Below are positions 10,235 to 18,664 of a stretch of DNA of 64,000 nt, piece after piece. The DNA lies in the NCBI RefSeq assembly GCF_030409335.1, contig NZ_JAUFPN010000191.1, positions 78,153-142,152 on the forward strand, in the 5' to 3' direction. Made by a program: the position numbers and the translations under genes. The first letter of the stretch is position 1. Each line of letters opens with the position of its first letter. A model generated the notes under the pieces. It worked only from the letters and a program-made list of their open reading frames with translations. It ran no database searches and had not been told where the DNA came from. Source of the stretch: Paeniroseomonas aquatica. Its GTDB lineage: Bacteria > Pseudomonadota > Alphaproteobacteria > Acetobacterales > Acetobacteraceae.

Positions 10235-13201
10235 TTAACGCGTCACGGAGCCGCCAGCCCGCAATGCCTCCAGCCGAGAGGGCATCGAGCGGAAGAGATC
10301 GAGCTCTCGTTGCAGGCGCGGGAGATCGGCGAGGCCGCGCAGCTGATCCGCGGTCAACAGCGTGAAAGCTTCGGCCAGAGGGCCACTTGGCAGGCGGGTG
10401 AGGTAGTCACCGCGCAAGGCCATCAAGCCTGCCTCGTCCCCCGCCAGCACCAGCATCGTCGCCTGGCGGAGCAGCAGGCGGCCCTGCGACTCATTCAGCA
10501 GCGTCGGCGCAGCCGGCAGGCTTTCGCGCAGCTGGCCGGCGAAGGCAGAAGCGGCTGCGGGCCAATCCTGCAGTTCCACCAGCAACTGCTTGAGCGCTTC
10601 AGCGCCGGCGCCGCCGAGGTTTTTCAGCGCGGCGATCGCGTCCTCACGCTTGCCGAGCCGGGCCTGGACCTGCGCCGCCAGGATGCTGCGCTCCCGCTGC
10701 AACGCGTCCGGGATAGCTGCGACAGCGCTGGCGTCGAGCGCGGCCTGGCTCGCCACGGTATCGCCGTTGGCGAAGTGGAGCCTGGCCTGACGCAACCCGA
10801 GCGTCGCGCGCGCCGTGCCGTTCGTGCGCGCCGCCGCCTGGCCGAGCAGAGCTGCCGCACGATCGGCGAGATCCAGCGCTGTCAGGCGCTCGGCCAGCAG
10901 CAGCAGGGCGGCTTCGCCCTGCTCATCCGCCGGCAGCAATTGGGGATAGGCGTCGAACAAGGCGACTGCTGCGAGCGGAGCCTCCTCGCCCAACGCGGCA
11001 AGAAAGGCGCCGGCAATGGCCGGGCGCAGCGCGGCCGCGCGATCGGGGAACAGAGCCTCGGTCTCCCGCAACAGGGCCAGGGCGCCGCGGGCATCGCCGG
11101 CGGCTTGGCGCAAGGCGGCGATCCGGATGCGAAGGCCGGCTTCCTCCGCGTCATCGCGCCATGCAAAAAGGGTGGCCCCCAGCGCCCTGGCGGCCTGTCC
11201 CGCATCCAGCCTGCCGGTGGCCAGCCGCAACTCGATGGCCCGACGCAGGCCGCGGGCCCGGCTCCGCCGGTCGCGGCCCTCGGCCAGCTGGTCATACTCG
11301 GCGAGGGCGGCATCCACCCGTCCCTCGGACTCGGCGATGATGGCCCGCGGCAGGGCCAGGTCCGGGGACGGACCGGCCCTCTCGAGCAGCCGGTGCAGTG
11401 CCGCCGGATTTTCCGCCTCCGCCAGGGCCAGGGCGACCATGGGCAGCAACCGGTTGCGCAGCCCCTCCGGATAGTCAAACAGCAGCGGCATGGTCGCAGC
11501 CAGGCCCGGCGCGGCCGCCCGTGCATCGCCCAGTGCCGCGGCCAAGGCGGATCGCCAGAAGGTCAGCTCATCCGTGTCCGGCAGGGTGACGCTGCGCAAG
11601 GCCATGGCCTGGGGCAACCGGCCGGACAGCAGCGCCGCCATCGCCGTCAGCGCCGCCAGATGCGGATCGGTCGCCGCCTGCGGATCCTCGCCCGGGGCGA
11701 GGCCCAACAGCGACTGGGCTTCCTGAGGCAGTCCGAGCGCCAGCAGGGTTTCTCCGGCGGCACGACGCAACGGCAGGCGGGTCAACGGGGGGGCGCTGGC
11801 AATGCTGGCCTGCTGCGCCCTCAACCGCTCGAGCAACTGGGCCGGGGCTTGCCGGAGCAGGTCGAAGCTGCGGGTCATGGCTTCGCTGGGCGCCGGCCGT
11901 GCCGCGGCGAGATCGAGCGCCAGCCGGCCCCCCTCGGCCGATACCAGAAAGCGGTCGGAGCCGGCCCGCATTGTAACTTGGTCCGCCCGGGCCAGCAGCG
12001 CCACCCCAAGCAACGTCGGCAGCAGGTCCAGCTCCGGCAGGCGGCGCGCAACCGGCACGTGCTGCCCGGCCTCCCGCACCGTCCCGAACAGCAGCGGCAG
12101 GCCACCTTGCGGGTCGGTCAGCGGGACGACGCGGCCGGGCTGGGCGGCCCGGATGATCAGGCGGGATGCAGCGCCGCCCTCCGCCTCAAGCGCCATGGCC
12201 CGATCCGCAGCTGCGGCGGCCCCCTCGAGCTCGGCCGGGCGGGTGGCCTGCACCACCCAGCCGGCCGCCTCACGGCGGGCTCGCAGGATGCCAGGTGGCG
12301 CCAACGGCAGCCGCAGCAGCGTGGCATCCGGAAAGCCATCCGCCTCCAGCCCGGCGAAGACCGGGTCATTGCGCAGGGCTGTCAGGTCGAGCGGCTCCGG
12401 GCTGTCGAATAGCACCAGCACCTGGCTGCCGCGGCGGAGGATGGCGGCACCGGTCGTGGCCGGATAGGGCAGCAGGATGGCACGGTCGCGGCCGGGCTGA
12501 GCCACGGGGCGGACGACCAGCGCCGCAGCGCGGGGCAGGATGGCTGGCGGGGCCGCGACGGCTCGCTCGGCCGGCGGGGCCTCTGCCGTGGCGCCCTGCT
12601 GCGGCGGCGCTGCGGCCGCTGCCGTGCCGGTGGGCGAAGGGGGAGATGCAGGGGTTGGCGGCTCGGGCCTGCCTGCCTGGGATGATGCCGCCTGGCTGAC
12701 ACGTGGGCGCGACGGTGCCGCCGTGGCCGGGGGCGCTGCGGCGGGCACCTCGGCGGCCGGAGAGGGCTGCGCCACCGCCGGCGGGGCGATGGCCGGGCCG
12801 GCCGCCGGGACGGGATCCAGCAGATCGACGACGATGCTCGGGCCGCGGCGGGACACCCGGGGGCGCGCTCCGGCGCGGTAGCCGATGCGCATCCCATCCG
12901 GTTCGGCGACCAGCTCGAGGACGTTGCGGGGCAGGCGGTCGGCGGCGGAGAGGTCGAAGATGATCTCGCCGCCGAACCGCAGCCTCACCTGATCGCCGGC
13001 CTCGTCCAGCCTGTAGTCAGGAGGCGCCTGCCAGACCAGGACGACCCGGCCGAAACCGCGGTGATCGCCGACCCGCACCACCACCCGGTCCTGTGCCGAG
13101 GATGGCCAGGCCGGCAGCATTCCCGCCAGAACCAGCAGCAGCCATCCCGTCCGGAGCGACGCTCCGGGAAGAGGCGGCGGCCGCCGGCTCCCGGGCGGCA
13201 T
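10235..13201 (-). CDS. Large periplasmic TPR-like protein downstream of cheZ, function unknown
   Basis: A 988-residue secreted protein. Residues 1-37 form a signal peptide ending PSSAQ. Residues about 38-132 are a beta-rich domain reminiscent of AMIN-type modules (GFGRVVLVW, IVVDLLDP). A Pro/Ala-rich linker follows to about residue 250, and the rest is Ala/Leu-rich and helical, looking like degenerate TPR units. The ATG overlaps the cheZ stop (TGATG), so it ends the cheY-cheZ transcript. This linkage suggests a role in motility or cell-envelope organisation; no enzyme motif is visible. Confidence 0.75.
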   Translation of the reverse strand: MPPGSRRPPPLPGASLRTGWLLLVLAGMLPAWPSSAQDRVVVRVGDHRGFGRVVLVWQAPPDYRLDEAGDQVRLRFGGEIIFDLSAADRLPRNVLELVAEPDGMRIGYRAGARPRVSRRGPSIVVDLLDPVPAAGPAIAPPAVAQPSPAAEVPAAAPPATAAPSRPRVSQAASSQAGRPEPPTPASPPSPTGTAAAAAPPQQGATAEAPPAERAVAAPPAILPRAAALVVRPVAQPGRDRAILLPYPATTGAAILRRGSQVLVLFDSPEPLDLTALRNDPVFAGLEADGFPDATLLRLPLAPPGILRARREAAGWVVQATRPAELEGAAAAADRAMALEAEGGAASRLIIRAAQPGRVVPLTDPQGGLPLLFGTVREAGQHVPVARRLPELDLLPTLLGVALLARADQVTMRAGSDRFLVSAEGGRLALDLAAARPAPSEAMTRSFDLLRQAPAQLLERLRAQQASIASAPPLTRLPLRRAAGETLLALGLPQEAQSLLGLAPGEDPQAATDPHLAALTAMAALLSGRLPQAMALRSVTLPDTDELTFWRSALAAALGDARAAAPGLAATMPLLFDYPEGLRNRLLPMVALALAEAENPAALHRLLERAGPSPDLALPRAIIAESEGRVDAALAEYDQLAEGRDRRSRARGLRRAIELRLATGRLDAGQAARALGATLFAWRDDAEEAGLRIRIAALRQAAGDARGALALLRETEALFPDRAAALRPAIAGAFLAALGEEAPLAAVALFDAYPQLLPADEQGEAALLLLAERLTALDLADRAAALLGQAAARTNGTARATLGLRQARLHFANGDTVASQAALDASAVAAIPDALQRERSILAAQVQARLGKREDAIAALKNLGGAGAEALKQLLVELQDWPAAASAFAGQLRESLPAAPTLLNESQGRLLLRQATMLVLAGDEAGLMALRGDYLTRLPSGPLAEAFTLLTADQLRGLADLPRLQRELDLFRSMPSRLEALRAGGSVTR

Positions 13202-13794
13202 CAGTCGAAGCTCGCCAGCAGGCGGTCGACCTCGGCCTGCGACGTGCCCGCGCCCGGCAGCTGCGGGCCATTGGCCAGCTCCTGGCCCTGGGTCAGGACG
13301 CCTGCCGGCGCTTCCTCCGTGCACGGCGGCGCCGGGCCGCCACGACCGAAGGTCTGGGTCACCGCCGCCACGCGCTGTTCGATCGACTTGAGCGCCGAGA
13401 CCACCTTGCCGATACGCTGACCGGTGATGTCCTGAAAACTGCAGGCCTCATAGATGCGGGTGACCGCATCCGACAGCGTCGCGGCATCGGAGCCCGCAAG
13501 CCGGGTCTGGAGCCCCTCGAGGATTTCGCAGCAGTCGAGGATCTCGTTGGTCGCATTCGCCGTATGGCTCACCACCGCATCCAGCTCATCGGTCGCCGTC
13601 GGGATGTGGGAGGCGTTGATGTCATCGACGCGCAAGGCGGCAATTTCACTCTTGGCCCGGGCCACCTCGCGGCCCAAGGCCTCGAGCTCGCCGAGCAGGG
13701 CCACCTCGGTGACCGTCATGTCCCCGGCCATGCTGCCGAGCACCGCGCGTACCGCCTCCTCGATCCGGTCCCCGCCCTCCTGTCCATCAGGCAT
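13201..13794 (-). CDS. cheZ: CheZ-like chemotaxis phosphatase
   Basis: Dephosphorylates CheY-P at the motor or receptor. In 197 residues it has a long helical hairpin, the catalytic-helix signature CSFQDITGQRIGKV, and a C-terminal VDRLLASFD tail like the CheY-binding peptide of CheZ. It overlaps cheY by 8 bases, and the pairing strongly supports the call. Confidence 0.88.
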   Translation of the reverse strand: MPDGQEGGDRIEEAVRAVLGSMAGDMTVTEVALLGELEALGREVARAKSEIAALRVDDINASHIPTATDELDAVVSHTANATNEILDCCEILEGLQTRLAGSDAATLSDAVTRIYEACSFQDITGQRIGKVVSALKSIEQRVAAVTQTFGRGGPAPPCTEEAPAGVLTQGQELANGPQLPGAGTSQAEVDRLLASFD

Positions 13795-14173
13795 CGGTCA
13801 GCACCTTCTCGATCTTGCCGCGCAGCGTCTCGGCATTGAAAGGCTTGACGATGTAGTTGGAGACGCCGGCAGCCTTGGCGGCGACCACGTTCTCGGTCTT
13901 GCTCTCGGCGGTGATCATGATGAAGGGCGTTTCCTTCAGCCGCGCATCGGCCCGCACTTCCTTCAGCAGATCGAGGCCGGTCATCGGCTGCATGTTCCAG
14001 TCGCTGATGACCAGGCCGAACTGCCCGGCGCGCAGCTTGGCCAAGGCCTCCTGCCCGTCCGACGCCTCCTCGACATTATCGAATTCTAGCTGCTTCAGCA
14101 GGTTCCGGATGATCCGGAGCATCGTCTTGTAATCGTCCACGATCAATACGTTGGTGGTCTTGTCCATGGCCAT
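13787..14173 (-). CDS. cheY: Chemotaxis response regulator CheY
   Basis: A 128-residue single-domain receiver that sets flagellar rotation by binding FliM. The acidic pocket is in LIVDDY, the phosphoacceptor aspartate in LVISDWNMQPMTG, and the signalling residues in MITAES and the lysine of YIVKPF. No output domain is present. It leads the cheY-cheZ-TPR transcript. Confidence 0.95.
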   Translation of the reverse strand: MAMDKTTNVLIVDDYKTMLRIIRNLLKQLEFDNVEEASDGQEALAKLRAGQFGLVISDWNMQPMTGLDLLKEVRADARLKETPFIMITAESKTENVVAAKAAGVSNYIVKPFNAETLRGKIEKVLTDA

Positions 14174-14215
14174 CCTCGCGGGCTCCTCAGCCTTGCACTG
14201 CCTCGTTGGTCCTGG

Positions 14216-14827
14216 TCACTCAGCCGGCCGGGCACGATGCCGGGCCAGCTCCGCGGTCAGCAGCCGGGCGCGATCGGGCTTCATCGCGCCGAGTACCGGT
14301 GCCGCCTTCGCCTCCCGCATCCGGTCCATCAGCTGGACCAGAACGGGCATCTCCAGATCATCGAAGATCGCCGCGGCATCCCGCGGCCGCAGCCCTTCGT
14401 AGAGCTTCACCATCTGCCGCCACCCGGCCTCCTCGCGGTCCGACCGGCCGCGGTCGATGGCTTCAAGCCGCTGCTGCAGCACGCCCAGCTCCTCGATCCG
14501 CTGGCCGAGCCGGCGCTCCGTGGCGGCGACGACCATCTCCCGCGCCGCCAGCGCCTGATCACGGCTGTCCAGCTCGGCGCGGCGCGCGCGCAGGTTCTCG
14601 AGCAGGTGGCGCTCGGCCCGCTGCTCCGGCGTCGGCTCCTCGGGGGCCGGCGGCGGCGGCGGCGTGGCGGCGGCAGGCGGCGGCGCCGGGCTGCTGGCCA
14701 GGGCGACCGGCAGCACGCCACCGCCCAGCGGCGGGAAGCCCGTCACCAGGGTGGCAAGCTTGGTACCGAGCAGCAGCAGCACCGCGGCCAGGGTCGCGGA
14801 CAGCAGGCGGGGACGCCAGCGGGTCAC
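14216..14827 (-). CDS. MotE-like flagellar protein (MgtE N-domain family)
   Basis: A 203-residue protein with one N-terminal membrane helix, a Pro/Ala-rich linker, a coiled coil (about residues 70-140) and a C-terminal MgtE_N-like domain (YEGLRPRDAAAIFDDLEMPVLVQLMDRM). The architecture matches MotE, the periplasmic chaperone for motor protein MotC in rhizobia, and similar proteins in many alphaproteobacterial fli clusters. It overlaps the DUF6468 gene by ATGA. Confidence 0.78.
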   Translation of the reverse strand: MTRWRPRLLSATLAAVLLLLGTKLATLVTGFPPLGGGVLPVALASSPAPPPAAATPPPPPAPEEPTPEQRAERHLLENLRARRAELDSRDQALAAREMVVAATERRLGQRIEELGVLQQRLEAIDRGRSDREEAGWRQMVKLYEGLRPRDAAAIFDDLEMPVLVQLMDRMREAKAAPVLGAMKPDRARLLTAELARHRARPAE

Positions 14828-15279
14828 CGGCCACCTCGGGCCGCGGCCGGGCGCGCCACGCCCTGGGTCAGGACGCGCAGCAGGTCCCGCTCGGCCTGGC
14901 TCTGGGCTGGCGGGGCCGCGGCGTGGTGCGCCTGGGCGTCGGCGGCGGCCAGCGGGCGTGCCGTCCGCACCAGCCCGTCCAGCCGGTCGGCGAGGCTTTC
15001 AGCCCTTTCCACCAGATAGCGGAGGTCGTCGCGCATCGGCTCCGCAGCGGCCAGCTTCTCCGCGACCTGCCGCCCCGCACCCTCGGCCGAGGCGCGCAGC
15101 CGGATCGAGGCGGCCTCGGCCATGCGCGTCGCCTCGCCGAGGCCTGCGGCGCTGGCCTCGAGCGCCAGGCGATCCCGCCGGACGGCGGCCAGGCCACGCT
15201 CCAGGCGGATGATGAATGGCATCGCCGCCGCCAGCAACAGGGTCAGCAGTGCCTGCGCCGACCATTCGAGCCAACCCAT
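14824..15279 (-). CDS. Membrane-anchored coiled-coil protein, DUF6468/PflI-like
   Basis: A 151-residue protein with an N-terminal membrane helix and a long Ala/Arg/Glu-rich coiled coil. Its position between fliM and motE and its layout fit the DUF6468 family of alphaproteobacterial flagellar clusters, which I associate with Caulobacter PflI, a flagellar positioning factor. Family assignment rests on context and layout more than on a strong motif. It starts 3 bases after fliM. Confidence 0.65.
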   Translation of the reverse strand: MGWLEWSAQALLTLLLAAAMPFIIRLERGLAAVRRDRLALEASAAGLGEATRMAEAASIRLRASAEGAGRQVAEKLAAAEPMRDDLRYLVERAESLADRLDGLVRTARPLAAADAQAHHAAAPPAQSQAERDLLRVLTQGVARPAAARGGR

Positions 15280-15282
15280 TTC

Positions 15283-16341
15283 CTAGACCTCCGCCTTCTG
15301 GCGCAGCTCGCGCATGATCCTGACGGCCAGGCGGTTCTCGCGGCGGCCGAGCTCGGCCTCGAACATCGCGATGTCGCCGCAGCGCAGCCGCACCGGCGCG
15401 CCGGGCGCAGCATTCAAAGTGATGCGGTCGCCGCGCTGGAGCGACATGATGGCGGCGAGCGGCATGGTCTGCTCGTCGAGGACGACATCCATGGAAAGCT
15501 CGGTATGCCGCAGCTCCTCGCCCAGGTGCGTTTCCCAGATGCTGTCGCGGCCGAATTTCTCGCCCATGAACTGTTGCAGCAGCAGCTCGCGGATCGGCTC
15601 GAGCGTGGCATAGGGCAGCAGCAACTCGATCTTGCCGCCGCGATCCTCCATGTCGACCCGCAGCCGCGACAGGATACAGGCGTTGGACAGCCGGGACACC
15701 GCCGCGAAGCGTGGATTGACCTCGAGCCGCTCGAAGCGGAAATGCGCGGGCGACAGCGGGCTGAAGGCATCCGTCAGGTCGGCCAGCACCACGGTGATCA
15801 GCCGCTCCACCAGGGTCCGCTCGATGGTGGTATAGGGCCGTCCCTCGATCCGCATCGCGGCGGTGCCGCGCCGCCCGCCGAGCAGCACGTCGACGACCGA
15901 GTAGATCAGCGCGCTGTCGATGACCAGCAGGCCGTAGTTGTCCCACTGCTCGACCTTGAAGACCGCGAGCATGGCCGGCAGCGGCACGCTGTTCAGATAG
16001 TCGCCGAAGCGCAGGGAGACGATGCTGTCGATCGAGACCTCGACGTTGTCGCTGGTGAAATTGCGCAGCGAGGTGGACATGATCCGCACCAGCCGGTCGA
16101 AGATGATCTCCAGCATCGGCAGGCGTTCGTAGGAGACGAGGCCGGCGCTCACGATGCGCTGGATGCCGGACAAGCCTTCCTGGCTGGCCGGGCCGTCGCC
16201 GAAGCCGAGCAGGCTGTCGATTTCGGCCTGGTTCAGCACCCGGGTGGAATCGGGCGTGGCGGTTCCGGCCTCGGCCGGGTCGCCCTCGGTCTCCAGCGCC
16301 TCCCCCCAGGCGGCGGCGAGGTCTTCGTCTTCGGTGCTCAT
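15283..16341 (-). CDS. fliM: Flagellar motor switch protein FliM
   Basis: C-ring protein that binds CheY-P and sets rotation direction. Of 352 residues, the N-terminal segment has the LNQAEIDSLLGF CheY-binding motif, the middle domain is CheC-like (TSDNVEVSIDSIVSLRFGDYL), and the C-terminal SpoA-like domain ends the protein. The ATG overlaps the fliL stop (ATGA). fliN is not in the window. Confidence 0.97.
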   Translation of the reverse strand: MSTEDEDLAAAWGEALETEGDPAEAGTATPDSTRVLNQAEIDSLLGFGDGPASQEGLSGIQRIVSAGLVSYERLPMLEIIFDRLVRIMSTSLRNFTSDNVEVSIDSIVSLRFGDYLNSVPLPAMLAVFKVEQWDNYGLLVIDSALIYSVVDVLLGGRRGTAAMRIEGRPYTTIERTLVERLITVVLADLTDAFSPLSPAHFRFERLEVNPRFAAVSRLSNACILSRLRVDMEDRGGKIELLLPYATLEPIRELLLQQFMGEKFGRDSIWETHLGEELRHTELSMDVVLDEQTMPLAAIMSLQRGDRITLNAAPGAPVRLRCGDIAMFEAELGRRENRLAVRIMRELRQKAEV

Positions 16342-16880
16342 TGCAGCAGGAGCTCGATGAAGAGGACATCCGTCACCCGCACCGGGGCGACGGCGAGGTT
16401 GGCACGGGCCATCAGCTCCTCCCGCAGGCGCTGGGTGCCGCTGCTGCCGCGCAGCTCCTCCGGCCGCATCTCCCGCAGGTAGGTGGTGAACAGGTCCTGC
16501 AGCCGCGGCATCGCGGCCTGGATCGCCGCGGCATCCTCGGCCTTGCTCAGCTCCAGCTTGCTGCGCAGCTTGACGTAGCTGGCGCGCCGGCCGGTGACGC
16601 TGAGATTGGCGACGATGTCCGGCATGTCGAAGAAGACCGGCGCGCGGGGCGCGGCGGCCGCCGGCGGCGCCGGTGTCCCGCCATGTCCTGCCGCCGGCGC
16701 TGCCGCATGGCCATCGCCATGCGCGGCATCCGCCGCGGCGGGGGCGCCCATGCCCAGCAGGTCGGGGAGGATGCCACTGAACCACAGCCCGGCCCCCGCG
16801 GCGGCGAGCACCAGCGGCAGGGCGAGCAGCAGCAGCTTGCCCTTGCCCCCCTTCTTCGCCGGCTTCGCCTCTTCCGACAT
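16338..16880 (-). CDS. fliL: Flagellar basal body-associated protein FliL
   Basis: A 180-residue single-pass inner-membrane protein that surrounds the stator and supports torque. After a Lys-rich N-terminus (MSEEAKPAKKGGKGK) comes one membrane helix, an Ala/Pro/His-rich linker and the periplasmic FliL domain (LRSKLELSK, LREELMARAN, VLFIELLLQ). It is the first gene of the fliL-fliM-DUF6468-motE group. Confidence 0.93.
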   Translation of the reverse strand: MSEEAKPAKKGGKGKLLLLALPLVLAAAGAGLWFSGILPDLLGMGAPAAADAAHGDGHAAAPAAGHGGTPAPPAAAAPRAPVFFDMPDIVANLSVTGRRASYVKLRSKLELSKAEDAAAIQAAMPRLQDLFTTYLREMRPEELRGSSGTQRLREELMARANLAVAPVRVTDVLFIELLLQ

Positions 16881-16905
16881 GCGCCACCCCGTCCCGCCTG
16901 CCGCG

Positions 16906-16921
16906 GCAATCTGGCGTGCCA
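16906..16921 (-). promoter_or_regulatory. Imperfect sigma-54-like promoter upstream of fliL
   Basis: The minus strand reads TGGCAC-GCCAGA-TTGC, with good -24 and -12 elements but 11 rather than 10 bases between the GG and GC. Sigma-54 spacing is strict, so this is a weak candidate. It sits 26 bases upstream of the fliL ATG. Confidence 0.3.
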
Positions 16922-17049
16922 CGCCTTAAGGAAGGCTTGAGAGGAAGGAGCCGCCCTCCGGCCGGCAGGAGCTGCCGGGCGCGGCAATCCTCGCCGGGCG
17001 GATTCGGGCCGGGCCGACCTCCGGCCCCCCTGCCGTGGCCCGGTCGCCT

Positions 17050-17064
17050 TGGCACGGGGGTTGC
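17050..17064 (+). promoter_or_regulatory. Sigma-54 promoter of flgF operon
   Basis: TGGCACGGGGGTTGC matches the sigma-54 consensus TGGCAC-N5-TTGC with the required 10 bases between GG and GC. The predicted start site near 17076 leaves a short leader holding the AGGAGG ribosome site before the flgF ATG at 17092. This fits late flagellar gene control by an RpoN activator such as FlbD. Confidence 0.85.
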
Positions 17065-17091
17065 GGAGGGTCCTTCGTAGAGGAGGCCCCG

Positions 17092-17814
17092 ATGGACCAA
17101 CCCGGCTATGTCGTGCTGTCCCGTCTCGCCGCCCAGCTGCGGGCGACCCAGGTGCTGGCGAACAATCTCGCCAATGCGGATACCCCGGGCTTCCGGGCGG
17201 AGCGCCCGGTCTTCGCCAGCTTCGTCACCCGCTCGCCCGACCAGGGCGAGGTCCGCTACAGCCTCGACCGCGCCACCTGGCGGGACGGCCGGCCCGGGCC
17301 CATCGGCACCACCGGCAACCCGCTGGACCTGGCCCTGCGCGGCGACGGCTTCTTCGTCCTCGAGACGCCGAATGGCGACCGCTATACCCGGGCCGGCCGC
17401 TTCACCCTGGATGCGGCGGGCCGCATCACGGATGCGGACGGCCATGCGGTGCTCGATACCCGGGGCGCCCCGATCACCCTCTCCCCGGCCGACAGCCGGA
17501 TCGAGATCCAGAGCGACGGCACGGTGCGGAGCGAGAACGGCGTGGTGGCGCAGCTCCGGATCGTGCGCTTCGCCAGTCCGGAACGGCTGAAGGCCGAGGG
17601 CGCCCGGCTCTTCGCCGCCGAGGATGCGCCCGAGGACATGCCGAGGCCGCAGCTCGTCCAGGGCGCGGTCGAGGGCAGCAACGTCAGCGCCATCGGCGAG
17701 ATGACCCGCCTGACCGAGCAGGTCCGCCAGTTCCAGTTCGCCACCCAATTCGCCGAGCGCGAAGGCGACCGGCTGTCGACCGCCGTCGACCGGATCCTGC
17801 GCCGCCGCAACTGA
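17092..17814 (+). CDS. flgF: Flagellar distal/proximal rod protein FlgF
   Basis: A 240-residue axial rod protein. The rod motif LANNLANADTPGF is near the N-terminus, and the D1-fold block ALRGDGFFVLETPNGDRYTRAGRFTLD and the C-terminal helix are typical. The start has an AGGAGG site 6 bases upstream. It leads flgF-flgG-flgA-flgH. Confidence 0.96.
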   Translation: MDQPGYVVLSRLAAQLRATQVLANNLANADTPGFRAERPVFASFVTRSPDQGEVRYSLDRATWRDGRPGPIGTTGNPLDLALRGDGFFVLETPNGDRYTRAGRFTLDAAGRITDADGHAVLDTRGAPITLSPADSRIEIQSDGTVRSENGVVAQLRIVRFASPERLKAEGARLFAAEDAPEDMPRPQLVQGAVEGSNVSAIGEMTRLTEQVRQFQFATQFAEREGDRLSTAVDRILRRRN

Positions 17815-17874
17815 GCCCGTCCGCGCCGGACCCGCTGAGCTGCCGGCCGGCCACCGACCCATGGAGCAACCGAG

Positions 17875-18660
17875 ATGCGTGCCCTACAAATTGCAAGTAC
17901 CGGCATGATGGCCCAACAGACGAATGTCGAGGTCATCTCCAACAACATCGCCAACATGAGCACCACCGGCTACAAGCGGCGACGGGCCGAATTCCAGGAC
18001 CTGATCTACCAGAACATGCGGCGGGTGGGCTCGCAGTCCTCCGAGAACGGCTCGATCCTGCCGGCCGGCGCGCAGGTCGGGCTCGGCGTCAAGACCGCCG
18101 CCATCTACCGGATCGGCGAGCAGGGCAGCCTGTCGCAGACCGACAACCGCTTCGATATCGCCATCCGCGGCAACGGCTTCTTCCAGGTGCAGCTGCCTTC
18201 CGGCGAGACCGGCTATACCCGGGACGGCACCTTCGGCCTCTCGGCAGAGGGCCAGCTGGTGACCGCGGAGGGCTTCCTCGTGCTTCCCGCCATCACCATC
18301 CCCGCCGCCGCGGTGGACGTGACCATCAACGCGACCGGAGAGGTCCTGGCCAAGCTCGACGGCCAGGTGGCGCCCACCAACGTCGGCCAGCTACAGACCG
18401 CGATCTTCGCCAACGAGGGCGGGCTGGAAGCGGTCGGCGACAATACCCTGCTGGCGACCCCGGCCTCGGGCCAGGCCCAGCTTGCCGCCGCCGGTCAGCC
18501 GGGGCACGGCCAGGTGCTGCAGGGCTTCGTCGAGACCAGCAACGTCAACGTCGTGCAGGAGATCACCAGCCTCATCACCGCCCAGCGGGCCTATGAGATG
18601 AACAGCAAAGTCATCACCGCGGGCGACGAGATGCTCTCCACCCTGTCGCGGATGCGCTGA
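17875..18660 (+). CDS. flgG: Flagellar distal rod protein FlgG
   Basis: A 261-residue distal rod subunit. The start MRALQIASTGMMAQQTNVEVISNNIAN and the C-terminal helix (VNVVQEITSLITAQRAYEMNSKVI) are near-diagnostic for FlgG. It lies 60 bases after flgF and 4 bases before flgA. Confidence 0.98.
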   Translation: MRALQIASTGMMAQQTNVEVISNNIANMSTTGYKRRRAEFQDLIYQNMRRVGSQSSENGSILPAGAQVGLGVKTAAIYRIGEQGSLSQTDNRFDIAIRGNGFFQVQLPSGETGYTRDGTFGLSAEGQLVTAEGFLVLPAITIPAAAVDVTINATGEVLAKLDGQVAPTNVGQLQTAIFANEGGLEAVGDNTLLATPASGQAQLAAAGQPGHGQVLQGFVETSNVNVVQEITSLITAQRAYEMNSKVITAGDEMLSTLSRMR

Positions 18661-18664
18661 GGCG

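Noticed and set aside
10310..12412. A 700-codon plus-strand open frame opposite the TPR protein
   Set aside because: Gln/Arg/Gly-rich sequence without a ribosome site or any recognisable fold; the minus-strand frame has a signal peptide and overlaps cheZ in a typical manner.
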